Source: Bacillus sp. SD075 | GTDB lineage: Bacteria; Bacillota; Bacilli; Bacillales; DSM-1321 | Length of the DNA: 64,000 nucleotides | Assembly (NCBI RefSeq): GCF_017355165.1 | Contig: NZ_JADILK010000017.1 | Location: 1 to 64,000, forward strand | Direction: 5' to 3' | Shown here: piece after piece, positions 54,739 to 63,794 of the stretch | Layout of the letters: every line of letters starts with the position of its first letter | How positions within the stretch are numbered: position 1 is the stretch's first letter | Notes under the pieces: generated by a model | The model's input: the letters and a program-made list of their open reading frames with translations, nothing else | The model's database searches: none | What the model was told of the DNA's origin: nothing | Translations under genes and position numbers: made by a program

Positions 54739-55241
54739 TTCTTTTCACCTTTCTTTTCACGCAGTACATCACTCAATGACGCCTTATTCCAATTAAGAGT
54801 CGGTATGTCCGTGGTGCCAAAGCTTTCTTTAAGCAAATCCGCTACTGTTTGACTGGAAAAGAACTCGATTAAAAGTTGATCCGCCCGAGAAAACATCCGA
54901 CGAAGGACGTCCATCCCCTTCTCCGCATATTCTCCATCTTTAAACGCTTTTTCTATAAGTCCTGTATCCGGAAACATCGAAATGGGACCTTCCATCGCCT
55001 CAATGATTTCAAGGTTTTTAATCTTATCTACACTTTTGGCAAGAGTAAGGCCGCCATTATTACCAGGAACGGAAGTGATTATCTGCTTAACGACCAATTT
55101 CCTTATGATTTTTTTCAAATAAGAAGGAGATACTTCTAATCGCCTGCTGATCTCATTTGAAGAAAGCGGTACATTTTTATCCTGGGTAGAGAGTATAACA
55201 ATGATGCATATAGCTTGCTCGACCCCTTTTGTAAATTGCAA
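54735..55241 (-). CDS. Rrf2-family regulator of yhgE
   Basis: 168 residues, TTG start with AGAGGTGAA. Rrf2 winged helix (LSSNEISRRLEVSPSYLKKIIRKLVVKQIITSVPGNNGGLTL), then a helical dimerisation region. The only Cys is at position 12; the Fe-S cysteines of IscR/NsrR are absent. The longer C-terminus (to 168) has no recognised domain. Two palindromes just upstream suggest autorepression of the rrf2-yhgE operon. Confidence 0.88.
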   Translation of the reverse strand: MQFTKGVEQAICIIVILSTQDKNVPLSSNEISRRLEVSPSYLKKIIRKLVVKQIITSVPGNNGGLTLAKSVDKIKNLEIIEAMEGPISMFPDTGLIEKAFKDGEYAEKGMDVLRRMFSRADQLLIEFFSSQTVADLLKESFGTTDIPTLNWNKASLSDVLREKKGEKK

Positions 55242-55268
55242 ATCAGTTCACCTCTTTCAGCATCTATA

Positions 55269-55305
55269 TGGATATTCGATATCCATAATGGATATTCGGT
55301 ATCTA
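55269..55305 (-). promoter_or_regulatory. Twin palindromic operators of the rrf2-yhgE operon
   Basis: TGGATATTCGATATCCA (55269-55285, perfect 8-bp arms around one base) and TGGATATTCGGTATCTA (55289-55305) repeat at 20-bp spacing, 28 bases before the TTG start. Confidence 0.75.
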
Positions 55306-55357
55306 TAATTAAAGCCCGTTTCCTCTTAGAAATCAAGTTATTTTTAGAAAAAATTCC

Positions 55358-55404
55358 TAAAAAAAGATGAACCCCTTATTACAGCACCATACGGGGTTCA
55401 CCTT
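55358..55404 (-). terminator. Terminator of the thioredoxin-like gene
   Basis: On the minus strand AGGTGAACCCC pairs with GGGGTTCATCT (one mismatch), followed by T-rich sequence. Confidence 0.78.
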
Positions 55405-55416
55405 TACCAGGATCTA

Positions 55417-55731
55417 TTATAGTTCTTTTAGAAATTCATTGACCGCTTCTGGAGTTTTAGCATTTGCACTGTGCAGATGTGCAACCTTTTCTCCATTTTT
55501 AAATACTAAAAATGATGGAATTCCCATTACCGTTTGCTCTTCAGAAATCTCAGGGAACTCGTCACGATCGATTGTAAACCACTGTTTGTCCTGATGTTCT
55601 TGAGTGATCTCATCGATGAACATGTCTAAACGTTTGCAGTCCGGACACCATGTAGTCGTAAAAATCCCGACCGTCAGTCCCTCTTGGTTGATTTGTTCAC
55701 GGTATTCTTGTTCTGTATTGATATTTTTCAT
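55417..55731 (-). CDS. Thioredoxin-family protein
   Basis: 104 residues from the ATG at 55731 with GGAGGAG 7 bases upstream. Thioredoxin fold with active site TTTWCPDCKRLD and cis-Pro MGIPSFLVFKNGE. Cytoplasmic (no signal). The WCPDC site differs from WCGPC of housekeeping TrxA and is like B. subtilis YtpP/YusE-type proteins; likely a specialised reductant. It stands alone. Confidence 0.88.
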   Translation of the reverse strand: MKNINTEQEYREQINQEGLTVGIFTTTWCPDCKRLDMFIDEITQEHQDKQWFTIDRDEFPEISEEQTVMGIPSFLVFKNGEKVAHLHSANAKTPEAVNEFLKEL

Positions 55732-56000
55732 GATCGTCTCCTCCGGGCTTTTCTTATCCTCATACATTAATCCATGAATTAATGTACTCAAGGATTAATA
55801 TATAATTAATTCGTTCACAGCACAAACGGTTTATCCTGGATCAATCTAACTCTTGCCCGTTTAATGTACCTTTGCTACGTACTGGGCAGCGACGCCACTT
55901 CCTGGAATCCAAATCTCTCATTTATGAAAGAGGAGATCCTCGAAATGAACGATCAATAAAAGGGCCATGATTGAAATTGCCCATTTAAAGTAAAAATATA

Positions 56001-56023
56001 GGAACATCCGATTTGGACGTTCC
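56001..56023 (-). terminator. Weak terminator after the DinB-family gene
   Basis: GGAACATCC / GGACGTTCC hairpin (one mismatch) followed on the minus strand by TATATTTTTAC. The remainder of 55792-56080 shows no gene. Confidence 0.4.
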
Positions 56024-56080
56024 CGTTCTTATTCCATTAAAGCCCCCTATAATGATAACTGTAAAGCTAATGAAGCTTTT

Positions 56081-56575
56081 TTAAAAGCTGCGTTTGCCTG
56101 GCCAAGCTCCTTGCATTTTACTTAGGAATACAATTTGTCCAATATGATATGCGTCGTGCATTGCTAAACTCTTCAGTTCAAGCACTAATGAATTATCTTC
56201 TCCTGGGATCTGTCTATACAAATCTTCATGTTCTGATTTTGCTAGTATTTTTCCAAGTTCACGATGAACATAAAAGTATTCTTGTTTTGTTTCCTTCCAA
56301 TTTTCTACCGTCTCAGTTGGTAATCGAAATGTAGATTCATTATTTTCTGCCTGTGGTTCATTCGCTGTTTCACCAAGAAATCGCATCAGAAATCTCTTTT
56401 CATAGAAAAGTAAATGACAAACTAATTCCCAAATGGAATTCATTGCCCCATCAGCTGGTTTCCAAATGGCCTGTTCAAAAGTGATATCCTTTAGCACTTT
56501 TTCAAGTGGTGGAAACCAGTCTTCTTCATCTAAGCAGCTTGCCCATTGCTGTAACAAAAGTGTCTTTACATCCAT
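56081..56575 (-). CDS. DinB-family putative metal-dependent protein
   Basis: 164 residues, four-helix bundle of the DinB/YfiT-like superfamily. The metal-ligand histidines are visible: WELVCHLLFYEKRF near 50 and HDAYHIGQIVFL near 140. Members include bacillithiol transferases, but many have unknown substrates. RBS GGAGGGAA. Monocistronic. Confidence 0.87.
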   Translation of the reverse strand: MDVKTLLLQQWASCLDEEDWFPPLEKVLKDITFEQAIWKPADGAMNSIWELVCHLLFYEKRFLMRFLGETANEPQAENNESTFRLPTETVENWKETKQEYFYVHRELGKILAKSEHEDLYRQIPGEDNSLVLELKSLAMHDAYHIGQIVFLSKMQGAWPGKRSF

Positions 56576-56818
56576 TTTCTATTCCCTCCAATTTAATCCC
56601 TTTAATAGCTAATCCCTTTGGTCAAAATTCATTTGCGGCGTGTTGTAGATAGCTCACTAATTAAGGTGTCATGCCAATTCCTTGTTCAATTAATCTGGCC
56701 ATTTACGGAACAATGAACCTTCCGTTATTTGGAAAATTCTGATAACCTTAGTTTATCAGAAGTTGTGTTAACTGAGAAAGAACAACTGTCTAAAACCATT
56801 TTGGTTATCTTTTATATG

Positions 56819-57022
56819 TTAGATGGTGTCTAAGAATTGGAACCATCTAACATAATGGTCTAGATATTTAGTCGCTACACCATTAAAACGTTCCATCCAG
56901 CTCTTTAAACGGCTGATCCCTTTAACTTGCTCCCTACCATTTGCTTTAAAGCGATGATGCTCAATCCGAAGGGAATACCCTTCAATCATACATTCGATGA
57001 ACTGAAGCCTTTTACTAGGCAT
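56819..57022 (-). pseudogene. IS1595-family transposase C-terminal remnant
   Basis: 67 residues ending SRLKSWMERFNGVATKYLDHYVRWFQFL, which is the conserved end of IS1595-type (ISXO2-like) transposases. The DDE domain is missing. No inverted repeats were identified. Confidence 0.7.
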
Positions 57023-57049
57023 ATGAGTTCTGTAAGAGGCGTGTTCGTC

Positions 57050-57217
57050 CTATCTGTGAATGTCTTGATAGACTGTATGTTGGGGAAAAGCCCTTTTACC
57101 GGCAATCTCTTTCTTCTTGGTTTGAGATACCCATGCTATCGAGGCAATGACCCCGAATACGATCACGCCCATCACTATCAATAAGCTTCTTCTTTCATGG
57201 CTGGCTCCTTCGGTCAT
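57050..57217 (-). CDS. Possible 55-residue single-pass membrane protein
   Basis: ATG at 57217 opens a frame with one helix (LLIVMGVIVFGVIASIAWV) followed by a positive cluster (SQTKKKEIAGKR). The RBS (GAAGTGAA) is weak. Composition and topology look like a genuine small membrane protein but there is no family match that I recognise. Confidence 0.4.
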   Translation of the reverse strand: MTEGASHERRSLLIVMGVIVFGVIASIAWVSQTKKKEIAGKRAFPQHTVYQDIHR

Positions 57218-57447
57218 GGTGTATTCACTTCATATTCATGTTCGGCCAGGAACATAAAAATGGTATTGTTAAATTCTCTTTTAGACTGCTAAACTTGCTG
57301 TCTTAAAGTCATCAACCCTTCCACTATTAACATGACTTTTCTTATGTAATCCCATAAGGTATTTTGGCTATTTGTGTTAAAATATACATTAAATTCCGAG
57401 TGTTTCTGCTTAAGTAGTTTTTGGCAAATGAAAAGGGAGTGTTGTTA

Positions 57448-57657
57448 ATGAATCGAATTTGTAATCAGTGCCAAACTGAAATGATAGATGAATGCAAAGT
57501 AAATATTCAAGGCGGAATGAATGGGATAAAGATTAGTCAAAAGAAAGGACTCTTCAGTAGTGTTTCTGCATACCCTAAAGCGTCTGTATGCCCGAACTGC
57601 GGTTATGTAGCTTTCTATATTGATGAGTTTAGAGAATTCATTACGTACCATAAATGA
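57448..57657 (+). CDS. Small zinc-ribbon protein
   Basis: 69 residues from the ATG at 57448 (AAGGGAG upstream). Two CxxC pairs, RICNQCQTEM at the start and SVCPNCGYVAFY near 50, should bind one zinc ion. Similar short zinc-ribbon proteins are common in Bacillaceae; role unknown. Confidence 0.75.
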   Translation: MNRICNQCQTEMIDECKVNIQGGMNGIKISQKKGLFSSVSAYPKASVCPNCGYVAFYIDEFREFITYHK

Positions 57658-57692
57658 TTACGATTTATTCAAAATTTTAATATATCCTTATT

Positions 57693-57730
57693 AAAAAAAG
57701 TGAAACTCCCAATTATATATCAGGAGTTTC
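57693..57730 (-). terminator. Terminator after the VOC-family gene
   Basis: GAAACTCC / GGAGTTTC stem, 13-nt loop, followed on the minus strand by CACTTTTTTT. It also could serve the convergent zinc-ribbon gene. Confidence 0.65.
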
Positions 57731-57854
57731 AGGCTTATCATCTTAAGGCTTGAATCAGTTTGGTAGTTTGGAGATACATCAATGGCAGGCGGGCAGCCCT
57801 GCTTCTGATGATTGAATCGGTCGAATATGTTTATGGCCAAAATATAAATCTACA

Positions 57855-58541
57855 TCATTCCACTTTTTTCAATTTCATTGATCCTTCGCCATCCAATGAA
57901 ATATCTAACTGCTGATTTATGACTAGCGAAAGCGGAAAGATTTCCGACACTTTATCCGAGAAAATCCAACGCCGTTTCCTTGGTCCTAAAAGTAAAAACG
58001 AACCTGCTTCATGTTCTCCCATGAAATTCAATCCATCTTCCCTTATCGCCTCATCATTCCTTACAGGTATACCATTACTGATCAACTGATTTCCCAAGTC
58101 CATCACTTCATCTGTCGTAATGTTTATTTCACTAATGCACAGGACGTTTTGGACTGAAAAAGACTCAGCCTCGGATGTGGGTGATACGGAATATCTCGAT
58201 ATGAACTCGACTATGTTGCCTGAAGGATCTAAAAAATAAAAAGCATGTGCGTCTGAATAGCTGAAATAAACTTCGTCCTCATCATCTTCCCTAGTCAATT
58301 CCACTTTTGATTTCGCCCATGCTTTTGCCGAAGTAAATAAATTGGTAGGTATGTTCATGGCAAAATGATAAAAAGGCTTTTCTTGGTGATGGCATTTTTT
58401 AATTTCAAGCACACTTTCCCCTGCCTTGATTTCGAAACTATCATCAGTTTGCGAAAGTAACTCAAATCCTAACACATCAACATAAAAACCCCGCATTTCA
58501 TTCCATGCATGACTATACAAAGTGACCTTATTGATAATCAA
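57855..58541 (-). CDS. VOC-superfamily (glyoxalase/dioxygenase-like) protein
   Basis: 228 residues, TTG start after GGAGGGA. Two beta-alpha-beta-beta-beta modules: the first with KVTLYSHAWNEMRGFYVDVLGFELL and YFLDPSGNIVEFISRY, the second more divergent (NVLCISEINITTDEV to FLLLGPRKRRW). A His/Glu metal site is only partly evident. Function not predictable. Confidence 0.82.
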   Translation of the reverse strand: MIINKVTLYSHAWNEMRGFYVDVLGFELLSQTDDSFEIKAGESVLEIKKCHHQEKPFYHFAMNIPTNLFTSAKAWAKSKVELTREDDEDEVYFSYSDAHAFYFLDPSGNIVEFISRYSVSPTSEAESFSVQNVLCISEINITTDEVMDLGNQLISNGIPVRNDEAIREDGLNFMGEHEAGSFLLLGPRKRRWIFSDKVSEIFPLSLVINQQLDISLDGEGSMKLKKVE

Positions 58542-58810
58542 CGTTTAATCCCTCCTGATCCCAATCAAACGAACCAATATTGCAAAATGATGCTGCATTT
58601 GTGCAAGCATTCCTACCCCTCAAAATCTATCTATATATTCATATTCACTCTACCTGCTTTTACCACAAAATGCCTACAGAATTTCCCTTCCTTAAGAAAA
58701 GATCACCTAATCGGCGGCCCCACGTTTCTTATAGGAATGGCAGCTTTATTGAAAGATCTCTCCGCCATCGCAGTTTACTCTCCATTAGGGCATTTTTCAT
58801 CTTAAAAGGT

Positions 58811-59458
58811 TCACTCTTTAATTTTCAGTCCAATCATGCCCGCAAAGACTATCGCTTGATCCGGGGAAACTTCGCATCCATTTAAATCTTCCATGGATAC
58901 GGTAAGCCTTTGAAATGTAGAACTGCTAATATCAATTCCCTTGAGCGGTGTCCGGGAAAAGTTCACTTCATTTAATCTACATGTTTCGAACTTCACTTTG
59001 ATGAATTTACACTCATAATAATCAGCACTTTCCAATGAGCAATGATCGAACTTCACTTGCTTTAAACTGGAATAACCGAAAGCACTTAAATTCAAGTTGC
59101 AATTCTCAAAGGAGACATTCCCTAAACTTGCGTCAGACAGGTTAATGCCTAAAAGTTTGGACTCCTTGAATTCCACCCGATGAATCGAGCCACCCATAAA
59201 GTCGGCATTCGTCAAATCACAATGATCAAAAATGACATCCGTCAGCTCGATATTCCTGAATGATACATCGCTGAATGTCACATTTTTAAATACCACCTGT
59301 GATAAAACGACTTTGTCTATCTTTTCTCTATCGATCGTGCCATTCGTTATGATACAGGAATCAAGATAAGGCTCATCCTGATAATATATTTCCTGAAAGT
59401 TCGCTTGACTTAAGTATTGGGGGATCTTTGGCTGTTCAATTTTGATTTTGCCTGACAT
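58811..59458 (-). CDS. Pentapeptide-repeat protein
   Basis: 215 residues. Regular A/C(D/N)LxF-type repeats run from about 50 to 195 (VTFSDVSFRNIELTDVIFDHCDLTNADF, NLNLSAFGYSSLKQVKFDHCSLESADY). The fold should be a right-handed quadrilateral beta-helix. Some relatives protect DNA gyrase from quinolones, but many do not. RBS AAAGGTGA. It is not adjacent to a transporter or regulator. Confidence 0.88.
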   Translation of the reverse strand: MSGKIKIEQPKIPQYLSQANFQEIYYQDEPYLDSCIITNGTIDREKIDKVVLSQVVFKNVTFSDVSFRNIELTDVIFDHCDLTNADFMGGSIHRVEFKESKLLGINLSDASLGNVSFENCNLNLSAFGYSSLKQVKFDHCSLESADYYECKFIKVKFETCRLNEVNFSRTPLKGIDISSSTFQRLTVSMEDLNGCEVSPDQAIVFAGMIGLKIKE

Positions 59459-59722
59459 ATTATCACCTTTTCGCTTGATTTCTTTTTCCCAACCGCATCA
59501 CACTTCTTTACAGGAAACAGTGCGTTTTGCTTTTAACCGCTTACCCCTTTATTTGAAAGGTTCGTGCATGGAACCGATAACGGTCCCGCTGGTAATTCAC
59601 CAACTGGCCTACTCAATTTCGGCTTAAATATAAACTATATTCCAGTGAAGTTCAATCTAAGAATTTCACGAAAATGACTATTATTTTTCGTTCTTTTGTG
59701 TCATCTACAAGCATCATTTTTC

Positions 59723-59746
59723 AAAAAAAGCTGCCCCATCGGCAGC
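59723..59746 (-). terminator. Terminator of the four-helix membrane gene
   Basis: GCTGCC / GGCAGC stem, 5-nt loop; T7 on the minus strand. 59459-59722 shows nothing else. Confidence 0.78.
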
Positions 59747-59754
59747 CTCGTGAC

Positions 59755-60240
59755 TTAAATTTCAGTATTGAATCCTGTTGGTATCCGTAAATAATAATGA
59801 GCTGCACTTAATATGGTTATCATTCCGCCTATCAGAAAAAATGCTTGAAAGATATTACCTCCAACAGTCGGGGAATGGGATACAAAACCATTTGAAAGCA
59901 GCAAAAGGACACCTAATCCCAATAAGAATAGAGCCATTTTTTTCATACTTCTTTTGAAAAGGATATATCCCGTAAGAATGATGAAGTACAAGGCGGCAAG
60001 TACCATAAAAAATGGAAATAACGGTTTGAATTTTGCCGCATACACGAAATAATCGAAACTGGAAATATCATCCGCATCCATCGTCTGATCATCATTAACA
60101 TGTGTGAAATGCGTGGAATACTTCCATTCCCAGGGTCTATCCAGAATTTCACTGCCTTCATACCAGGTACAAAACGTAAAAACCATAAAGAAAAGCGCAG
60201 CGATAATCATTTGCGAAAATTTGTTGATGGTCAATATCAT
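59755..60240 (-). CDS. Four-helix membrane protein (DUF4306/YjdJ-like)
   Basis: 161 residues: helix one near 10-28, an extracytoplasmic segment (EGSEILDRPWEWKYSTHF, DISSFDYFVYAAKFKP), then three more helices. The SEILDRPWEWK and ADYFVYAAKF-like patterns recall Bacillus YjdJ-type DUF4306 proteins. GGAGGAG directly abuts the first ATG, so a TTG at 60234 may be the real start. Function unknown. Confidence 0.75.
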   Translation of the reverse strand: MILTINKFSQMIIAALFFMVFTFCTWYEGSEILDRPWEWKYSTHFTHVNDDQTMDADDISSFDYFVYAAKFKPLFPFFMVLAALYFIILTGYILFKRSMKKMALFLLGLGVLLLLSNGFVSHSPTVGGNIFQAFFLIGGMITILSAAHYYLRIPTGFNTEI

Positions 60241-60369
60241 CTCCTCCAGTTGCCATTATACCAATAAATAGGAGGTTTTCAATCGGAGTTCACGGTGTTA
60301 ATGCAATATGTAAACAAACACTGTTTCCTGAATAATATAATGTAACCACTTTTAAGGAGCGTTTGAGAT

Positions 60370-61020
60370 ATGATCACTCATGGAGATGACCTCCTTATTT
60401 CAGGAGCATGGTTACTTGGTATCGGCACACTTGTAGGTGCAATCGGGCAAACCCGGCAAACTTTAACGAGCACTAACCTCGGAAAAGACCTGGTCCTCAA
60501 AGGGAATGGCATCGAAGCCGTTGGAATTTCGCTGCAAGCAATCGGCCGTTCGAAAAAGCTGAACCCGGAAAATGAACATTCGGAAACCTATTTCATATTC
60601 GGTGCTTGGCTTGAAGCTGTTGGCAATATCGCAAATGCAGTTGGAATAGATATGCAATTGAGTGGTTCATTCGAGGAGGGCACCAGAACCGATGCGATCG
60701 GCAGCGGAATCCAAGGCCTAGGTTCCGCTTTTGAGGCATTCGGGGCATCACTGACGGAGGAGTCCATTTCACGCTCTTTGGAGATCAAGGGAAATGGACT
60801 CATTGCAGCAGGTTCTTTTTTGGAATCGATCGGAAATATTTTCATTTTAAATGAAAAACGACGGATGGGAGAACAAATTCTTTTACTAGGCAGCTGGACC
60901 CAAGTTTTCGGTGCATTTATTTTGATCGATGCTTTTTCACTTGGCCCAGAACCCGAACAATCTGAGAAAAATAAGGATGGGCATAACGGCCATTATAGCT
61001 ATGCCAACTATTGCGTATGA
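60370..61020 (+). CDS. Glycine-rich repetitive protein (DUF6944-like)
   Basis: 216 residues made of repeating GxxLxxxGxxxxAxG units (LLISGAWLLGIGTLVGAIGQT, IFGAWLEAVGNIANAVGID, IQGLGSAFEAFGASL, LIAAGSFLESIGNIF). The periodicity suggests stacked amphipathic helices. I place it with the Bacillus DUF6944 repetitive family from memory; no function is known. RBS AAGGAGCG. Confidence 0.75.
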   Translation: MITHGDDLLISGAWLLGIGTLVGAIGQTRQTLTSTNLGKDLVLKGNGIEAVGISLQAIGRSKKLNPENEHSETYFIFGAWLEAVGNIANAVGIDMQLSGSFEEGTRTDAIGSGIQGLGSAFEAFGASLTEESISRSLEIKGNGLIAAGSFLESIGNIFILNEKRRMGEQILLLGSWTQVFGAFILIDAFSLGPEPEQSEKNKDGHNGHYSYANYCV

Positions 61021-61395
61021 TTAAGGGGCCACGAGTTCGATCTTCATCCGATCAGGATCTTCAAAATATACCGCATAATGATCCTCCCCGCCGGCGAATG
61101 GGTGCTTGTCGGCATAAAGGATGGCAACTCCTCTGTCCCTTAATTTTCTGGTGATTTCATCAACCTGATGACGGGAATTGGCATGAAAGGCTAGATGGTT
61201 AAGACCCACTCGCCCCCTATGATAGGGAATGTCAAGAAACCTTGTTTCCGCTTGGACAAAAACAATGTACATCTCCCCCAACCTCCAACTCCTTCCGCTT
61301 TCCCACTCCTGAAAGGTTTCATAGCCCATCTCGTCCAAAAACCAGCCCCAAAAATCAATGGTCGTCTTTAAATTTGAAACATACAGCTCACTCAA
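61021..61395 (-). CDS. VOC-family (glyoxalase-like) protein
   Basis: 124 residues, TTG start. One full VOC fold: LYVSNLKTTIDFWGWFLDEMGYE, VGLNHLAFHANSRHQVDE, and YAVYFEDPDRMKIELVAP. Metal-ligand candidates are His (NHLAFH) and Glu (KIELV). Similar to small uncharacterised glyoxalase/bleomycin-resistance-type proteins. It abuts the convergent repetitive-protein gene. Confidence 0.85.
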   Translation of the reverse strand: MSELYVSNLKTTIDFWGWFLDEMGYETFQEWESGRSWRLGEMYIVFVQAETRFLDIPYHRGRVGLNHLAFHANSRHQVDEITRKLRDRGVAILYADKHPFAGGEDHYAVYFEDPDRMKIELVAP

Positions 61396-61673
61396 TATGA
61401 TGAAGAAATCCCTTTGACAACTTATCTTCCTCTTTCATCGTTTAATTTAACAACCAGTGTCATCGATATATTGTAAAACACAGAGTTGGGACAATCGTTA
61501 ACTTAATCTTTTCATAAGCGTGAAGCCTATAACAAAAAGAAGCAGGAAAGATATGCGGGATACCTCCGACTGCCCTGTACGACCATTATTACTAGGTGGG
61601 AACTGTATGTCAGGCTACATAATTTATCTCAGAGGAAGATCGATGCTCCCCAAAATGGTAGGAATACCCGTTA

Positions 61674-62711
61674 TCACGACAGGGACCTAACAAGGACTTT
61701 AATTTCATTACCCGATAGCGCTGCTTCAAATCCTTGGCGCCAATCTTCCAATGAGACAATTTTGGTCACCATTTTTTCTGTATCGATCTTATGCTCTTTC
61801 AGCAGCTCCAATGCTGTATGCCAAGAGCTTGGTTTTTGAGAGCGTGTGCCAACATACTGAATCTCCCTTTGAATGACCGATTCTTGGTCAATTGGATTCA
61901 TTTTCTCCCTCGAAATGCCAACTTGTACGAATGTACCTTTTTTCTTCACCAACGGGAGGCCTTGATTGATAGCCGGTACTGCTCCAGAACACTCAAATAA
62001 TTTATCCACTCCGTAACCGTTTGTTTGCTTAAAAACGATTTCTTCCAAGTTCTCTTTCTGAATATCCACAATAACATCTGCACCAAGTGATTTAGCCAAA
62101 TCCAGTCGATTTTTATCCTTTGTAATTCCCGCCATAATGACGAAAGCACCTTGAGCCTTGACTACCTGGCATTGCAGAAGACCAATGGGACCCGGTCCAA
62201 AAATAAGGACTATATCGTCTTCTTCTATAGTTGTTTTTTCTAATGCAGCATGTACACAGCAAGCGAGCGGCTCGGTCAAAGCGGCAGCTTTCAGGCTAAT
62301 GTCCTCAGGCAGTACGTGAATGCTCTCTTCACGGGAGACTACATATTCTGCAAAGCTTCCGTTTACTTGTGTGCCTATTCCGGTGCGGTTTGAACAAAGG
62401 TTATAATCTTTTTCCAAGCAATATACACATTTTCCGCACGTAGTATATGTGGTTTCGCTCGTTACTTTATCTCCTACCTTAACTTTTGTAACACCATTCC
62501 CTACCTCTACAACCGTCCCGGAAAATTCATGCCCGAGCACGACAGGCGTTTTCGAATTTCGATATTCCCCTGTAAATGTATGAATGTCGGTACCGCAGAT
62601 TCCTGTATAGGCCACTTTGATTTTGACCAGATCATTTTGCACTTTTGGTTCCGGTAGATTTTCAAGGGACATATTGTCATGTCCTGGTGCTGTTTTCATT
62701 ACTGCTTTCAT
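61674..62711 (-). CDS. Zinc-dependent medium-chain dehydrogenase
   Basis: 345 residues, MDR fold. Catalytic zinc ligands C-H-E (GICGTDIHTF, GHEFSG), structural zinc CGKCVYCLEKDYNLC, and NAD-binding VLIFGPGPIGLLQC. It resembles sorbitol/threonine dehydrogenase-type enzymes acting on polyols. It lies 6 bases after the galactitol-phosphate dehydrogenase gene, so it probably acts in the same hexitol pathway. RBS AAGGAGTG. Confidence 0.9.
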   Translation of the reverse strand: MKAVMKTAPGHDNMSLENLPEPKVQNDLVKIKVAYTGICGTDIHTFTGEYRNSKTPVVLGHEFSGTVVEVGNGVTKVKVGDKVTSETTYTTCGKCVYCLEKDYNLCSNRTGIGTQVNGSFAEYVVSREESIHVLPEDISLKAAALTEPLACCVHAALEKTTIEEDDIVLIFGPGPIGLLQCQVVKAQGAFVIMAGITKDKNRLDLAKSLGADVIVDIQKENLEEIVFKQTNGYGVDKLFECSGAVPAINQGLPLVKKKGTFVQVGISREKMNPIDQESVIQREIQYVGTRSQKPSSWHTALELLKEHKIDTEKMVTKIVSLEDWRQGFEAALSGNEIKVLVRSLS

Positions 62712-62717
62712 GTCTAT

Positions 62718-63764
62718 TCACTCCTTATTTGGGATGATCAGCACTTTTCCATATGTCTCAACCCTATTAATGATCATGTTGAAGGCTTTTTGCGTATCTT
62801 CGAGCTCAAAACGATGAGAAATTAATTCTTTTAGCACGATTCTCCCTTTATTGATGAAATCGATGCTCTTCGTCCATTCTTCACCAGGGAATGGAGCTGA
62901 ATATGAATTCCAAAACCCTTTTAATGTTAGTTCTCTTCTAAAAATACTCTCAAATGCTTGCTCGGAAAGATGAACATCTGAATAAGCGATTCCTAAATAG
63001 CCGACTTTTCCTTTTTTACGGGTTACCAGCAGGCACTGTTCCTGTGTTACTTTAGATCCCGCACACTCGAGCGCAATGTCCACGCCCATTCCATTTGTGT
63101 ACTCGCTAATTTTTTCAAATAAATCCTCTTTCATTGGATTGACGGTTCTCTCGCATCCCAAGGCAGCTGCCACTGCTAATTTATCATCGGAAATATCAAT
63201 GGCGATAATTTCTTTTGCCCCGGCAATTTTCAGCCACTGTATCGTTAAAATGCCAATCGTTCCAGCGCCAAATACCGCTACTACATCACCCAGTCGGGGT
63301 TGAATATTCAATACTCCGTGAAGCGCAACAGCCAATGGCTCGATCATGGCCGCTTCCTCGAAATCCATCTCTCCGATCGGCAGCACATTGACGGCTGGAA
63401 TGTTAACATACTCAGCAAAGGCACCGAATGACTTGGAACCAATCATTCCGTGATTCTCGCATACAGAATATTCCCCCCGCCTGCAATACTCACATTCACG
63501 ACAAGGAATGAAAGGAATCGCGACCACACGATCGCCAATATTTATATCAGTAACATCTTTACCCGCTTCCACAACATAACCTGAGAACTCATGGCCCATA
63601 ATAGCTGGGAGTGCATATTTCCATTTATTCATCATCTTGTGTGTATCTGATCCGCAAATTCCAGCTGCCATCACTTTTATTTTGACTTCATTCGCTTCAC
63701 ATGGATGGATAAATATTTCTTCACATTTCATATTATTTTCTGAATATAAAACTGCAGCTTTCAT
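62718..63764 (-). CDS. gatD: Galactitol-1-phosphate 5-dehydrogenase-like enzyme
   Basis: 348 residues, MDR fold. Zinc sites GICGSDTHKM, GHEFSGYVVEAG and CRECEYCRRGEYSVC; NAD motif VAVFGAGTIGILTIQWL. Late segments FESIFRRELTLKGFWNSYSAPFPGEEW are typical of GatD. It would oxidise galactitol-1-phosphate to tagatose-6-phosphate after PTS uptake. The upstream gene encodes a galactitol-type PTS IIC, supporting the call. Confidence 0.88.
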   Translation of the reverse strand: MKAAVLYSENNMKCEEIFIHPCEANEVKIKVMAAGICGSDTHKMMNKWKYALPAIMGHEFSGYVVEAGKDVTDINIGDRVVAIPFIPCRECEYCRRGEYSVCENHGMIGSKSFGAFAEYVNIPAVNVLPIGEMDFEEAAMIEPLAVALHGVLNIQPRLGDVVAVFGAGTIGILTIQWLKIAGAKEIIAIDISDDKLAVAAALGCERTVNPMKEDLFEKISEYTNGMGVDIALECAGSKVTQEQCLLVTRKKGKVGYLGIAYSDVHLSEQAFESIFRRELTLKGFWNSYSAPFPGEEWTKSIDFINKGRIVLKELISHRFELEDTQKAFNMIINRVETYGKVLIIPNKE

Positions 63765-63794
63765 CAGTCATTCCCTCTTTTACTTTAGTAATCT

